A stretch of DNA of 64,000 bases from Sequoia sempervirens (GCA_007258455.2 VDFB02193867.1:573346047-573410046); one strand, 5' to 3'. Positions 33,738-46,190 are shown, counted from the stretch's first letter. Numbers and translations are program-made. Notes: generated from the sequence alone by a model not told the origin.

Positions 33738-36700
33738 GAACCAAGCGAACTAAGTGAAGAAGGTGAAAGAACTCTTGTGGATGTGTTTGATGCTCATTGG
33801 TGGGGTGAAACCCTCTACGTAGAGCCGCCACCTCCCGAGGTTTCACAAACTCACTATGGCTTTGGATATGAACTCGCTTCTTGGTATGGCTATGGGTAGA
33901 AGGTTCTAGGGCGTATCAAGCAAGGAATTCAAGTCCCTATCCAGTTTAAGCTGCAAAAGTGTTATCTGGGTTTGGGATGCTCTATTGAACAATCTAAGCA
34001 GAAACCTTGGTGGAGTGTTAATATGATTTCAGCCAAACCATTGAGTTTGGTTCATCCTGAATTGATAGAGGATAGGGGGAGGGCTAATAAAATCCCTTTA
34101 GATGTCTTCTCTTCAGACGAAGCGAGAATTCCTAGGTGCCTACTCCCCATTGCCTCCCTTCCATCACAAGAGATGATTCCTGTATCGCCTGCATAAACAA
34201 GCATACTTTGGAGAATTTATCTTGAGTATTGACGAGGAGGACCCTTTATCCAATGTTGGTAATGATGTTCCAATATCATGCCTTGAAGATCGAAGTTCTC
34301 TCCTTAAAGGAGATACTGCTAAAATCTCTATGGATCCTAAGTCTTCTAAAAAATTAATTAAGATTGGGAAGTTTCTTTCTTCAGAAGAAGCAAATGAACA
34401 TTCTGATCTCTTACATTCTCATCCTAATATCTTTGCTTGGATGTATGAGGATATGCCTGGTATTGATGATTCTATAATGGTTCACAATATCGTCCTTTGC
34501 CCCGATGCCAAGCCGGTTAAGCAAAAAATTCAAAAGATCAATCCTAGGGTGGCGTTGATGGTTAAGACTAAGATAGAGATGCTATTAAAAGTGGGCTTTA
34601 TCCATCCAATCGACTACTCTCCTCGGATCCCAATCATAGTTGTCGTTAGTAAACCTGATGGTCGCATTTGTATATGCATTAACTTTCGTGATCTTAATAA
34701 GGCTTCTCTTAAGGATGATTTTTCATTTCCAAATATAGATATGATTGTGGATTCAACTCTAGGCCATGCATTGTTATCTTTTATGGATGGTTTCTTGGGT
34801 TATAATCAAATCCGTATTAATCCAGAAGATTAGTATAAGACAACCTTCACCACCCCTTGGGGAACCTTCTATTATGTGATCATGCACTTTGGGTTAAAGA
34901 ATGCAGGAGCAACTTACGAATGGGCGATGACCTTAATATTTCATGAATTTATTCATAAGATCTTAGAGGATTATGTTGATAACATCTTGGTGAAATCTAT
35001 AACTTGTCAAGATCATGTAAAGAATCTTCATCTTATTTTTTAGAGGCTTCGACTCTATAGGATGAGACTCAATCCCCTTAAGTCTTTTTTCAGTGTGGAC
35101 GTCGACAAACTTTTGGGATTCATAGTTTCTCACTGTGGAATCGAAGTTGACACAAATAAGATTGATGTTGTTGTTAATATGTATCCACCTAGGAATATTA
35201 TTGAATTGCAAAGTTTACAAGGGAAAATTTAGGTGATTCATAGATTCATATCTTAGTTAGATGACTGCACTCTTCCCTTTAATCGTCTATTAAAGAAATA
35301 TGTTCGCTTCATATGGGATGAAGAGTGTCATAAAGCTTTTGAGTCAATCAAATCCTATTTTGCCAATCATCCTGTATTGGTGCCGGCTATGCAAGATAGA
35401 CCCTTTTTTCTTTACTTCGCAGCGTCACCATATGCTTTGGTAGCTTTGTTGGCCCAATATGATGATGTCGGGAAAGAGAGAGTGGTCTACTACATTAGCC
35501 ATGTTCTGTTCGACTATGAGACTCATTACTCCTCCATGGAGAAGCAATTCCTTGCTCTTGTATTTGCTACACAGAAGTTAAGGCACTAACTTCTCCATGC
35601 TGAAACACATGTCAGTGTAAAAAGTGACCTTATAAAGCATTTATTCTCTAGTGTCAACCTTTCTCAGAGGTTAGCAAAATGGGTAATGTTACTCTCTAAA
35701 TTTGACATAAAGTTCATTACTCATAAGTCAATAAAGGGTCAAGCGGTTTTCGATCAATTGGCGGACGCTCCCTCATCTCGCTCCTTCCCGAGGTTAGATT
35801 AGTTTCCTAATGAGAACATTTTTGTGATTAATTATGACCTTGAATGGAAAATGTACTTCAATGGGTTGAGATGTCAGACTGGTTTCGGGGTGGGTGTGGT
35901 TTTAATGTCGCTTGAAGGTAAACCAATCCCTCTCTCCTTTCGATTGGACTTTCCTTGTACCAACAATATCACCAAGAACAAATCTCTCATTGTCAACTTG
36001 CATGTCGCGATTGTGCTAAAGATACAACATCTCCACATACTGGGTGATTCTGAGCTCATTGTGAACCAGATCACAAGATCCTATCAAGCTAAGCAAAGTA
36101 AGTTGTCTTAGTATCAAAACCTCACTTTGTCCTTGCTTAATCGGTTCTCTTCTTTCACGATAGGAAACATCCCTAGAAAGGAGAATAAACATGTGAATGC
36201 CATAGCAAGCACTGCTTCATTGGTACCCTAAGATGAAGATACAAAAGAATACCACTCCGTGTTTCAGGTCCTGCTAACCATAGCGGTTTCCGATCAACTT
36301 GAATCTAATGCCTTTGTGTGTTCTCATGTGGACTCGGGAGAATGGTTTTCTAATATTTATAATTACCTAAAGAATGGAAACTTTTCCTATGATGCAACAA
36401 AGAATGATCACACTCGTATACAAAAGCTTTCAGCTTGTTATGTTATTTTATTAGATGTTCTCTACTAAAAATCTTATAACAGCTTGCTTCTCTGATGTCT
36501 CACTAAATCGGAAATACCCATCACCCTTAAAGAAGCCCATTTAGGCTCTAGGGGTGGAAATTTTGGTGGTAAATCCCTGGTGAGGAAAATGATACACATG
36601 GGGTACTTTTGGAAAATGATGGAACAAGATTCCTTTGATTTTGTTAAAAAGTACCCTCAATTCCAACAACATAGTCATCTTATTCATGCACCCGCACAAG

Positions 36701-37596
36701 AGTTACATAATCAGACCTCTCCTTGGCCATTTGCAAAATGGGGGTTGGATATTATTGGAAAAATATCACCTCCTAGGGGAAATACATTTATCATTATTAC
36801 TATAGATTACTTCATGAAGTGGGTCGAAGCCATTCCACTTCAATCCACAAACGCTGAAGCTATCGGTAGTTTTCTTCTGGACAACATTATTTCTCATTTT
36901 GGATTTCTTGCTACACTTATCTCTGACAATGGTACGCCATTCAAGAACAAGGAAGTAAAGAAATTCTTAGAGAAATTTCACATTCAACATAGATTTTCTA
37001 CACCTTACTATCTGCAATCTAATGGTCAAGCAAAAGCGTTTAATAAGACTCTTGAACTTATTCTTTGTAAAATGGTTAATAAGCACAATAAGGATTGGAA
37101 CATTCAACTAACATATACTTTGTGGGCCTATCACACGAGTGTATGTACGGTGATGGGGATGACACCTTACAACCTCGTGTATGGTGCCAAAGCTATCATG
37201 CCTTTAGAGTTGGAGATTTTGTCTCTACGAGTTTCCTTTAAAGGGTTAATTGATGATGAAACTCATTGAGATAATCATTTGTATCAGCTAGAGATGCTTG
37301 ATGAGCACCGATTACAGGCCCTTGATAATCTTAAAGCTTATCAACAATCGTTATCAAGATAGTATAATCAAAGTGTGCTTCGTAGAACTTCTAAGTTGGG
37401 AGACCTGGTTCTCTATGAGAATCAAAGAAATGTAAATGTGCAACCTAATCAGAGAGGGAAGTTTATTCCTAACTAGTTAGGCCCCTACATTGTCATCTTT
37501 GTGTATGGTTTGGGTGCCTATGGATTATCTTGTATGGATGGAATGCCTCTAAAAGAGCCTGTTAATGTGATGCATCTCCATCGATACTATGCATAA
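33738..37596 (+). pseudogene. Tat-C pol: G-patch-like, RT, RNase H, archaeal-type RNase H, integrase
   Basis: From 34222 to the TAA at 37594-37596 a single frame of 1,125 codons holds, broken only by stops; one shift near 34200 joins it to the upstream part. A Gly-rich G-patch-like segment lies at about 33880-33995 (YGYG, LGRIKQGI, LGLGC). RT lies at about 34500-35030; its active site reads YVDNILV at about 34974, so the second Asp of YVDD is lost. Classical RNase H is at about 35350-35760. A second RNase H at about 35820-36230 (MYFNGLRCQTGFGVG, LHILGDSELIVNQI, RKENKHVNAIA) gives the Tat assignment. Integrase covers 36560-37270 with GLDIIG and SDNGTPF, but the catalytic Glu is Lys (GQAKAFNK; codon 37033-37035), and the zinc-binding Cys pair is gone. 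Confidence 0.88.
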
Positions 37597-38091
37597 TACC
37601 TGACATGTCATATATGTGGTGTTCTCTCTCTAAGGGTAGTAACACTGCATATGTTGAAATTATTCATTAACACATTATGAAAATCTTTTGTGTTATGATA
37701 TGACCATGTGTGTATGTGTGTAATATACATACATGCATCTTGCTATGCTGTGTATCCATACATCAAATTACATCTTTAAGGGCAATTAGATCATCATTGT
37801 ATTTAATTAACATACAAACATACAACCATATAAACATATAATAACCATTGCATCAACATACATGAAAATAAAGAAGCATACACATCAAAATACACAATGC
37901 CATGATGCCGAAACTAGTATATATATATATATATTTATATGTCAAATGTCATGTACATGTATCAAGCCACCATAAAAAATGAGTGGCTACTAAATATATG
38001 TCTATATAGATGGTATACAAAAATGTATATATCTCTCGCTACAAAACTGATGTATAAGAAGAGGAGTCCCTATGGCTATGACGAGTGGCTC
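37597..38091. other. Spacer between Tat-C integrase and the antisense PMD gene
   Basis: AT-rich and non-coding, with repeated ACATA/CATAC words and a (TA)n tract at 37919-37937. It lies between the converging 3' ends of pol (plus) and the PMD pseudogene (minus), so it would contain both 3' UTRs. Confidence 0.5.
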
Positions 38092-40331
38092 TCAGAGCCC
38101 TCCAGCTCTAGCTGTTGCTGCTATGGTCTGGGGAGAGGCTACACAATGGTCATGGATTGGGATCGATGTGAGCGTGATGTGAATAGAGCTACTCGCACCC
38201 CCCTGATCTCTCCCTGCAGGGAGTATATCATCATTTGTGCCTGTCTCAGCATGTCCTACAACTGTTGAACATCTGTTGGGATCACGACTGCCGACACCTG
38301 TCGAGGTCATCAAGGTAGCTTTAAAGGGTATTACGTGCCTGCTTAGCAGTGTTGGCCCTCGTCACAGCCGCATATTGCTTGTCAAGCGTTGTCTGTAGCT
38401 CCACGACATCTGGTCACACTGCCCTCGAATAGTGGTCACCTTTACAATCAATTGTATGATCTCTTATCCTCGCTCCTTGTAAGCGGTCCACAAATGCGCT
38501 ACTGGCTCAAAAATGTGGGTATGTCACCCTGCAGACGCTGGCTAGTAAGCCTTAAGAATAGTCCCCTGAATAGGCACGTCAAGGGCCACCTACGATATGC
38601 ATTGAGCCATTAGCCCAGTCCATCCTGTGCATCCCCTGCAACCATAAAAGAAAGAATGGAGTTAGTATCACATGGAATATGTGTGTAATCATAAACAAAG
38701 AAAACTAAAAGTACTGAAATATAAACAACATGCTCAATATACCTGGGTCCCCTGGATGCCGTGTGGGATCAGGGTGAGGAGTGACACTAGGACTGGTGGC
38801 GTTAGTATCTGTAGCTGCTCTTGGTGCCACTAAGGCCACCGCTACTGTAACTGTAGGTGTTATTGGTGTCAAGGAGATGGGGGTAGCTGGTGGAGGGTTT
38901 GACCTCCTCTATCACCTTGGCCTCTGTGATGCCACCTCCTCCTCCTGTGGTCTCTCCTCCTCCTCGGCCTGTTGCTTCCCCCTTCACCTATCTTATGGTG
39001 TTAGCGGTGGCATGTCCCCCTATGGGCCTGAATCCCCTCTAGGGGTACCCTCACTGAACACAGGATGAGGACGCTGCCTATCCCACTACCCTTTGAAATC
39101 TATAGCAATCCCAACATTATCTTTACAGTGCTATGGGTGAAAAATCCTAATCAGGCTCATCATCATCTGAGGGGACAAAATTGGTGATGGTGGGGCAGGG
39201 ACAGTTGCCAATTCTCGCCGCACTCCCGAAAGCCTGAGTGTATGTGGGCACATCAAGAGGCATGGTTTGCACACATCCATTCTGTCACATGACCTAACTC
39301 TAGTAGTATGGTACAATAATATGGTCGCGGTGAATTACAAGAAAATGGTCCCACTGTAGGTTCTTGAGATACCTGCCATCATATATCCATCTAAAAAATT
39401 GATAGGGTCTCCATCTGACCTGGTTTGAAGTAAGTGTATCGAATTGTAACTCCCAAAACTGTAAATCTCCATGCCTCCACTACCTCGTGATATCATACCA
39501 GTGGGCCATGGAGATATGATATGGCCATCATTGGGGAAAACCAACTGGCCTCATGCACATAATATGGGAAAAATCCCACACCTGCAGGAGTGTGCACATT
39601 GTAAGGCTACAGTACTCATAATGGACATACCACCCCAACTCCTGGTATATGAGCACTAACATACTGCATCCTAGGAAAAAATCGTGCGATGCTCTACCAT
39701 CTCTCAAATAGTATGGACGAGGCCCTCGTGTAGGTGAGAGCCTCCCTCATCTATTGTGATATGAAATGCCATAGCCGTGACCATCACTCGACATAGTAGG
39801 GGTACAATAGTCTGCACCTAGTCATACTAATGTGTGTACATATGACCTATTTCATTGTCATCGTTGGTCCACCCTGAGCAGTATAGGACTCCCTTCGACC
39901 ACTCTCATGTCGATCGGGTGTCATTGATAGCCACCCGCCATCTAGATGGGTAGTTCGAGAATCTAATATACGTCCTCCAGTGTGATCATCATCTCCCTAG
40001 TAGGTAACTAGAAAGATGATGTGGTGGCGTCCCACCGCTCCATCAGGGTTGTTAGCATCCTCTCGTGGTAGTGCATCTCTGGCATGGTGAATGCATGCCA
40101 AAGACCAACCTGCTCCAGATGTGTGACCTCATCATCAGTGAGGCAGATCATCTTCTCATGCACTAGTTGGTAAGCTTGCCCATTGGGATTCTCCTAAATC
40201 TCAAGATAGTCCCACAAAAAGTGGAAAAATGTCTAAGTCAGAACATGGAATTTCAATTTGAAAAAAAAAAATTTACTAATACTTGTGTGCATTGTGCATA
40301 TGTCCTTGTCTGCCATTGACGCCCCAAGGAC
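38092..40331 (-). pseudogene. Antisense plant mobile domain (PMD, aminotransferase-like) protein
   Basis: Reading leftward from about 40331 there is an ATG (MADKDICTMHT), then a possible intron or frame break. The recognisable PMD core follows from about 40190: LTDDEVTHLEQVGLWHAF, MHYHERMLTTLMERWD, then REMMITLEDVY and LELPI. This order (a leucine-rich opening, ALMERW-like box, GEMTITLEDV-like box, GLPI) is characteristic of the PMD family carried by plant transposons and by the host MAIN genes. Further left come WDFSHIMCMRPVGF, QWDHFLVIHRDHIIVPYY at about 39310-39365, and a Gly/Ser/Thr-rich tail (38802-38987). Many stops interrupt it. PMD proteins have been linked to silencing and genome stability in host genes; the role inside retrotransposons is unknown. 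Confidence 0.72.
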
Positions 40332-40945
40332 GCCAGTGCATCTTGGGGATGACAGCATAGAGACGGGATTTTCGTGCAGAACTTAGACGACAACGCGTCT
40401 TTTAGACGACATCATTGAAAAAAGATTCCTGTGCAGCTAGATGTGGAAAAAAATTGCTAAAAACATGTTAAAAAATTTGCTCGCAATGAATAGTGAAAAT
40501 GACCCTTCTAGGGGCCCACCTAGGTATATATAGGCCCCCTGGGGCCCATTTTTCAAGGAGTTTTTGGATCCCCAGTTTCTCCTGAATTTACCCCACCTAG
40601 CTAGGGAAAACTCAAGAGGGGGCATATAGTCACCTCTTAATCATATTTTTCTTCTGAATCAATGATTTTTTTTATCATTCTTCTAACTGTTGTAGCTTCT
40701 TTTGATTTTTGAAACTGACCTAAAATTTGAGTTTTGTAGGTTAAAGTTTTGTGTGATTTTTCACAACTGCTCTATCACTATTTGTTGAGCTCGATTGTTG
40801 GGGGCACCTTCTGTACCGATTAGCTCAACTTTTTGTTGGCCTCTGAGGTCCCTTTTTCTTGGCATGCAAATCCATAAATTCAAATTTGGGTGAAATTTTT
40901 CTTCTCTACTTTAGTGTGGCTGATTTTTCCAAAAAATGAGCCCAC
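40332..40945. other. Region between the PMD start and the Tat-C polypurine tract
   Basis: No real open frame. It would contain the promoter of the antisense PMD gene. Two diverged GACG-type words (agacgac at about 40385 and 40412) and a short purine tract (AAGAGGGGG near 40613) are present. Confidence 0.4.
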
Positions 40946-40961
40946 TAAAGTGGGGGCAAAA
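40946..40961 (+). promoter_or_regulatory. Polypurine tract of Tat-C
   Basis: AAAGTGGGGGCAAAA lies directly before the LTR start TGTAATGTCG, a common arrangement in Tat elements. Confidence 0.7.
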
Positions 40962-42107
40962 TGTAATGTCGTAGAATTGCAACTAGGGGAAATTCCAAAT
41001 TGTGGACTAATGCCGGAGTAACAAAAGCGTAATGACATGTTTCTCAAAAATCTAGGCCTCAAACACCTATATAACACGTTAGCATCTTGGCGGTTTTCCA
41101 AGTTTGAAATGAGGAATCTAGAATCTTGACTCTCTCAACACATGTCCTAGCAGTCAGATTTCAGATGTAACGACCCTTTTCCGCCCTTGCATGCAACAAA
41201 AACCCCTCATTTTCTCTCATTTTGGGGTTCAAGTCATTCAATCAAGCTCTCTCTTCACTTTTCACTCTTGAGTTCTTTTCATTCTTGATAGCAACACTCT
41301 CATAAGCAAATCCATGTTGGACTAAGGTCCTTCCAACATCTACAACTCTCAAGCAAGCACTCAATAGTGCATCCATGTGCTTTGGAGAGGGTCTAGGCCC
41401 ATGGGTAATGCTATCTCTTACTCTTCTCTATCTACTTGCTCATTTACTATTTAGTGGTGCAGGTTCTACTCTTGAAGCGGGTTTTGCTTTCACCACATGC
41501 TTTGTCTATTTCATTTACACTCCTTTCCAACTTGGCTATCTATGGAGGTTGGAACACCAAAATGGGGGTCTGATTGAGGCAAACCCCTATACAACTCCAA
41601 CAATTTTCCCCTTCTTTCTTGTGTGCAGGTGAAAATATGTGTGGAGCTAGCTAGCGAACAAGCGCTTTTGTGAGATCATCTTTGTCACCCTAGTTCTCAT
41701 TTACTTGTTTTATCACTTTAGTCTCTATTTCTTATATTTTGTCATTTTATTTTTACCATCTAGATTAGTTAGCTAGGTTGTTAGTTGGTTTTTAGAAAGT
41801 TTGTATTGTGTCCTATTTTTTTTGACCATACAGATGCCAACACGCCGCGTTGTAGTCCCAAAATTGAGCTGAATTCCTCGGATAGAGAGTTGTCTGAGGC
41901 ATAGTATCGACTCCAAAAACTAGCTCACCTAGCCCAAACCTAAATTAAGGATCTGTAGGGTGATTGAAGTACATTATAGTCCTCATCATTCTTGATCCTT
42001 GTCTCAAAACATCCCTTTAGAGTGAGGTAAGTTAGGGAATCCCTTTGCTCTTGGCTCTCTGTGACCTAGATCCTTGATGTGGTTGGTCCCCCTCTCTTAC
42101 AATTACA
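40962..42107 (+). repeat. 3' LTR of Tat-C
   Basis: Starts TGTAAT at 40962 and ends ATTACA at 42107, a 6-bp terminal inverted repeat, about 1,146 bp long. A TATA-like word TATATAA lies near 41069. The end is inferred from the inverted repeat alone, because the 5' LTR is absent; an alternative end is CTTACA at 42101. Small open frames inside it (for example 41375-41632) are incidental. Confidence 0.65.
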
Positions 42108-42135
42108 AATTGATTTTATTTTTCATATACATTTT

Positions 42136-42414
42136 AAATTCAATTATGTAAAAACACATTTAAATATCAATTTCAAACATACCAAAAAATAATTATATAA
42201 AAAATGAAAATTAATTTCTAAATTCATCTATCTAAAAACACATTTAAATATCAATTTCAAACCTAGCAAAAAAAATTATATAAAATTAAAAATAGTTCAA
42301 TCCCCAAATTCATCTATCTAAAATCATATTTAAATACCAATTTCAAACCTACCACGAAATAATTATATAAAATTAAAAATAGTTTAATCCTTAAATTCAT
42401 CTATCTAAAAACAT
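42136..42414. repeat. Tandem repeat, unit 84-87 bp, about 3.3 copies
   Basis: Units beginning AAATTCATCTATCTAAAA start at 42136 (diverged), 42220, 42306 and 42393. Each continues with CATTTAAATATCAATTTCAAACC and an AATTATATAAAATTAAAAATAG-like part. The last unit is interrupted by the LINE-2 insertion. Confidence 0.8.
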
Positions 42415-42431
42415 GATTTAAAAAAAAAAAA

Positions 42432-44614
42432 AAAACTGGTGAGGCCATTGAAATTTTATTAATAGCAAAGGAAAGAAAATACAATTCGATGCTCAATAGA
42501 AAACGAGCGAAGAAAATTCATGAATCCTCAAATGGGGGTGTATACAAAATGGAAATCACAAAGATAGAACCCCATATCCGACAACAAAACCCTCCATAAT
42601 TACAAAACTCAAAAGATGCATGAGAGATACCCTCCATGAAGTGAGGGTTACAAAAATCTGTAGAGACTAATCCATCGAGAAGGAGAACACAAAGTAACAA
42701 TTGAGAGGAGGCCCATGAGAAACAAATGAAAGGAGGCCCTTAGATGTCGAGGAGAAACCAAAGCTAAAGATCAAGATTATTAAGCCTTAGGAGATACGAA
42801 TCAAGAGGAGCCCAGGGTGAGGAAGGTGGCAGAAACTGAGGAGAGATAGATCAGTGTAACCAAAACAACCGAGGCCTCCAAAGATCTTGTAAAAAAACCC
42901 AAGTAGATAAAGAAGGAACCAAAAACTTGGAGAAGAGTTAGGAGAACAAAAAATGTAGCCAAGAATCAGAAACAAAAAGGAGCCAGAAACAAATTAGCTA
43001 AAGGAAGAGCAGAGTATCAAAATACCCGAGAAGAAGAGAGAAGTCAAGTTGCACTTTCCTCTAATGAGGAAATATCCGCAGGAGGCAGAAAGAAAGGCTA
43101 TGTATGTGGCTCAATTAGCACATGTCAAATGAGAAATCTGATAGCATAAAATAGATTTTGAATCATATCACAAACAAATTACCAAAGTGAGGCTTTAGTC
43201 TGAGCAAACGATAATTGAAATCCCTTTTGCAATTCTCCACTAAACCTTGAGCCATTGAACATAATAGCGTTGAAAGACGTATGTTGGTGAGAAGATGATC
43301 CCTGTTGAGGAAACCCCCAACCGAATGCGAACCCTACAAAATATCATAAGACTCCAAAGCTGGTTGCAAAGTGGCAAGCAGGCAAATGTGAGGTAACAAA
43401 TAAGTTCCAGGAAGAAATAAAGCCATGTCAACACACCATAGAACATCCATAATGTTGGACATAAAATGCGAAGCAAGTTCATGGGGTAGAGCCGAAGCAT
43501 TTAGCTCCATCCAATCATAATCGAGCACCACTGAAATTGCCTCAAAAAATTGTTTGCATTCAATGGAAAAAGTTTGTTCAAGTTTATCCCTTGTAAGAGG
43601 TGAAGAATCACGAATTTCATGCATTTTGGGTGGTATGAACACCCTAAACATATTATCCATTTTCAATCTAGCATTGAACAAACAAAGTTGAGGAGGAGAA
43701 TGCAAAAATAACCAACAAAGTGCCATGAATAAATGAAGCAAATTGGTTGCCATAACACTGCCGACAAGATGGCACAAATGTGAACATTAAACCATATTAG
43801 GATTCAAATGTACCACATAGGAGTGAAGTGGAAATGTTCATTAAAAGAAAATGTGATGCCAGTACCACAAACCAATTACCAAATGCCAAGAATCAAAGCT
43901 TGCTTTGGCCTGTAGCCAATGAAATCATTATTGTAATTCCAATAAAAATAGAGCTAATAAGTTGGGGATTCCTAATGTCCGTTGACAAGAATAATTTCTT
44001 GTAGGTGGACATAGGAGAAGTCATATGATAAAGAATTTTGTCATGCTAAATCAATGATAGATAGAGTGCCAAATTTAGCAAAGATTCTGACAGAAGCTAA
44101 AAGAGAAATCCACAACGGATGCCAAATTTACCATAAATGCCCAATTCACAAGGATACCTGAAAATCCTCAAGAATGTCTCCCAAAGTGAAGTAAATTCAC
44201 TCTGAAGGACACATATGAGGAGCAGGGGTCAAACCACAAAGTAATTATATGACATCAGGCTGCAAAATTTCCAAGGAGTGAGGGAAGAAGAACTTGTGTA
44301 AAGTGCAACCAAATAAAAACAAAGCACCTATGCAAATCACAACAACCAGCCCAAGGAGGATTTGGAGACAGATCAACATTCCAACCCAACAAATTCTCAA
44401 ATCCATAAGAATAAATTGTAAATTGTGCCCGACAATGGTCATGTTGACGGGAGCTTTGCACAAAGCATGAAGCCAATGAAAAATGAAGTTGAAGCCAAGT
44501 GGAGTAGAATTGATCAAGACCAATAGGAATAAAAAAGGTGGGATTGTAGAGGAAAGGACTAGAAAATGAAGCTTAGGATTTTTGAAACAAGAAGACATGC
44601 TCCTGGGTTGAGAA
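42432..44614 (-). other. Long 3' region of LINE-2
   Basis: About 2.2 kb between the ORF2 stop and the 3' terminus. A 147-codon frame at 43334-43777 has no recognisable motif and is probably incidental. The last 200 bases (T-rich, with AATAAAA) look like a LINE 3' end. The length exceeds the roughly 550 bp seen in LINE-3, so foreign sequence may be included. Confidence 0.45.
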
Positions 44615-45717
44615 TTATTTATTGACTATCGCTTCATCAATTGCTTTATTGGCTAGTGCATCTACAAGATAGTTGATTTCCTTGTAGCAATGTGAAATAT
44701 GATAAGAAGAAAAATCTTCCAGCTGGGACAAGATGTAGGATAATATATAATTCAGATACCAAGAACTAGAACTTCCATTTTTTAGGGTGGAGATAGCAAC
44801 CATTGAATCCCCCTCAATGAAAAGATGAGAAATTGAAAGCTTTCTAGCCAAGCTCAGACCTAGGCTCAAAACTTTAAACTCAGCCACATTATTTGTGTCA
44901 TCAGTGATCATTTCACAAGCAGCTCCAATAAATTCACCTTGTCAATCTCTCAAAATTGCAGCAATACCCGATTTCCGAAGATTACCACAAAAAGCCCCAT
45001 CAAAATTTAGTTTAATAATATTTCTAGGAGGAGGGATCAATTTCAGAGAATGCCTGTTTTTGATGGATCTTATTTGAGGTTGAGCTCGCATTAGGGAGCT
45101 TGATGAGTTGCCAATTCTTTAGAATGAAAGCATCACAAGAGGAGAAGTTTTTTAACATATTTGTGTTCTTGTACAAGGTGGAAGTGGTCACTTCGGATAT
45201 GGAGATCTCAATTTTTTGGAGGACTTGGGAAATGGTGTAAGGTTTTTTCCTAAAAACTCTATTGTTCCTTTCTAACTAGATGTTCCAAATTATTAAAGAG
45301 GGGAAAATCTCCCATAAGCAAGAAAAAGAGGAAGAGGGGAAGAGAAGGGGCCATGAAAGGAAATGATTAAGAATTGAATTTTGAAGAGGGCTTGAACAAC
45401 CTAATTTTCCCATTGCCCAGGACCAACATTCATTCGCAAAATCACAACCAATTAGCAGATGATCTAAAGATTCATAAGCTCTTACACACAAGACACGATG
45501 GAAAAGAGGGGTACCTAATCTATCCAGCCTCATTCCAGTTAGAATTCTATCTTTAATTGCAAGCCACACAAAAGCTCTGCTCTAGGGAGGACATGGGGAC
45601 CCCAACAAAGTCTATAAGGCCAATGAGAAGTCTGATTATGAGCAGCCAAAGAATTGTACCTTGCTTTTACATCATACTGCCCAGATTTGGATTTTGTCCA
45701 AATGATCTCGTCCTGTT
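44615..45717 (-). pseudogene. LINE-2 ORF2 C-terminus: zf-RVT and RNase H
   Basis: The frame starts inside ORF2 (IIWTKSKSGQYDVKARY). The zf-RVT domain lies at about 45590-45370 (MWLAIKDRILTGMRL, with the VLC and DHLLIGC cysteines). A 1-base shift near 45555 and another between 45270 and 44911 are needed. RNase H lies at about 45020-44620: the early part reads KLNFDGAFCGN, keeping the Asp of FDG, then NNVAEFKVLSLGL, LFIEGDSMVAI and VDALANKA. Truncation removed the endonuclease and RT, so it could not mobilise itself. Confidence 0.85.
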
Positions 45718-45730
45718 TATCTAAAAACAT

Positions 45731-46149
45731 AAATTATTTGTAAAAGAAAAATAAAATTTCAACATGCTCACCAATAAAACATAAATGATGTATCTTGAAA
45801 AAAAGTGAAAATTCTAGTTATGTTATTAAAAAAATGTAAAATTAGAAAATATTGATAATTAGTAATAAATGTAAAAATCTTAAATTTGCAGTTACAATTA
45901 ACAAGAAGTTTCTAAATTCATATAAAAAATAAATCTTATTAAAATATTCAAAAAGTTAAAAAAAAAATTCTATTTTGAAAAGATTTAGAATTAATATATT
46001 TTTTATAATAAATATTATATATATTAATATTAAGCAATGATAAGTATTAGTAAAAATGTCAAAATCTTAAATTTATCGTTAAAAATATTTTTAAAATTAG
46101 AAAGAACTATATTTTATCTTGAAAAGATTCTATTTTGAACATATTTTGA

Positions 46150-46190
<41 letters not shown>

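Larger units (their letters stand above)
33738..42107 (+). mobile_element. Tat-C: Tat-lineage Ty3/Gypsy element lacking its 5' end
   Basis: Begins abruptly within the region upstream of RT, fused to the Gypsy-A LTR. Order is G-patch-like segment, RT, RNase H, a second archaeal-type RNase H, integrase, an antisense PMD gene, polypurine tract and 3' LTR. A second RNase H is the hallmark of the Tat clade (Ogre, Retand, Grande). Antisense additional ORFs downstream of integrase are known in Tat members such as Grande. The 5' LTR, gag and most of protease are missing. Confidence 0.85.
42415..45717 (-). mobile_element. LINE-2: 5'-truncated L1-type LINE
   Basis: Flanked by perfect 13-bp duplications TATCTAAAAACAT at 42402-42414 and 45718-45730. 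The body of 3,303 bp holds only the C-terminal end of ORF2 (minus strand) and a 2.2-kb 3' region. An AATAAAA signal (minus strand, near 42460) precedes the terminus. On the minus strand the element ends in about 17-18 T followed by AAATC, not in poly(A). Confidence 0.85.

Noticed and set aside
42136..42414. CRISPR-like repeat array
   Set aside because: The units are contiguous, degenerate and AT-rich with no unique spacers, and the sequence is from a plant nucleus.
43334..43777. 147-codon minus-strand frame in the LINE-2 3' region
   Set aside because: No motif, repeat or similarity that I recognise; kept only as part of the non-coding 3' region.
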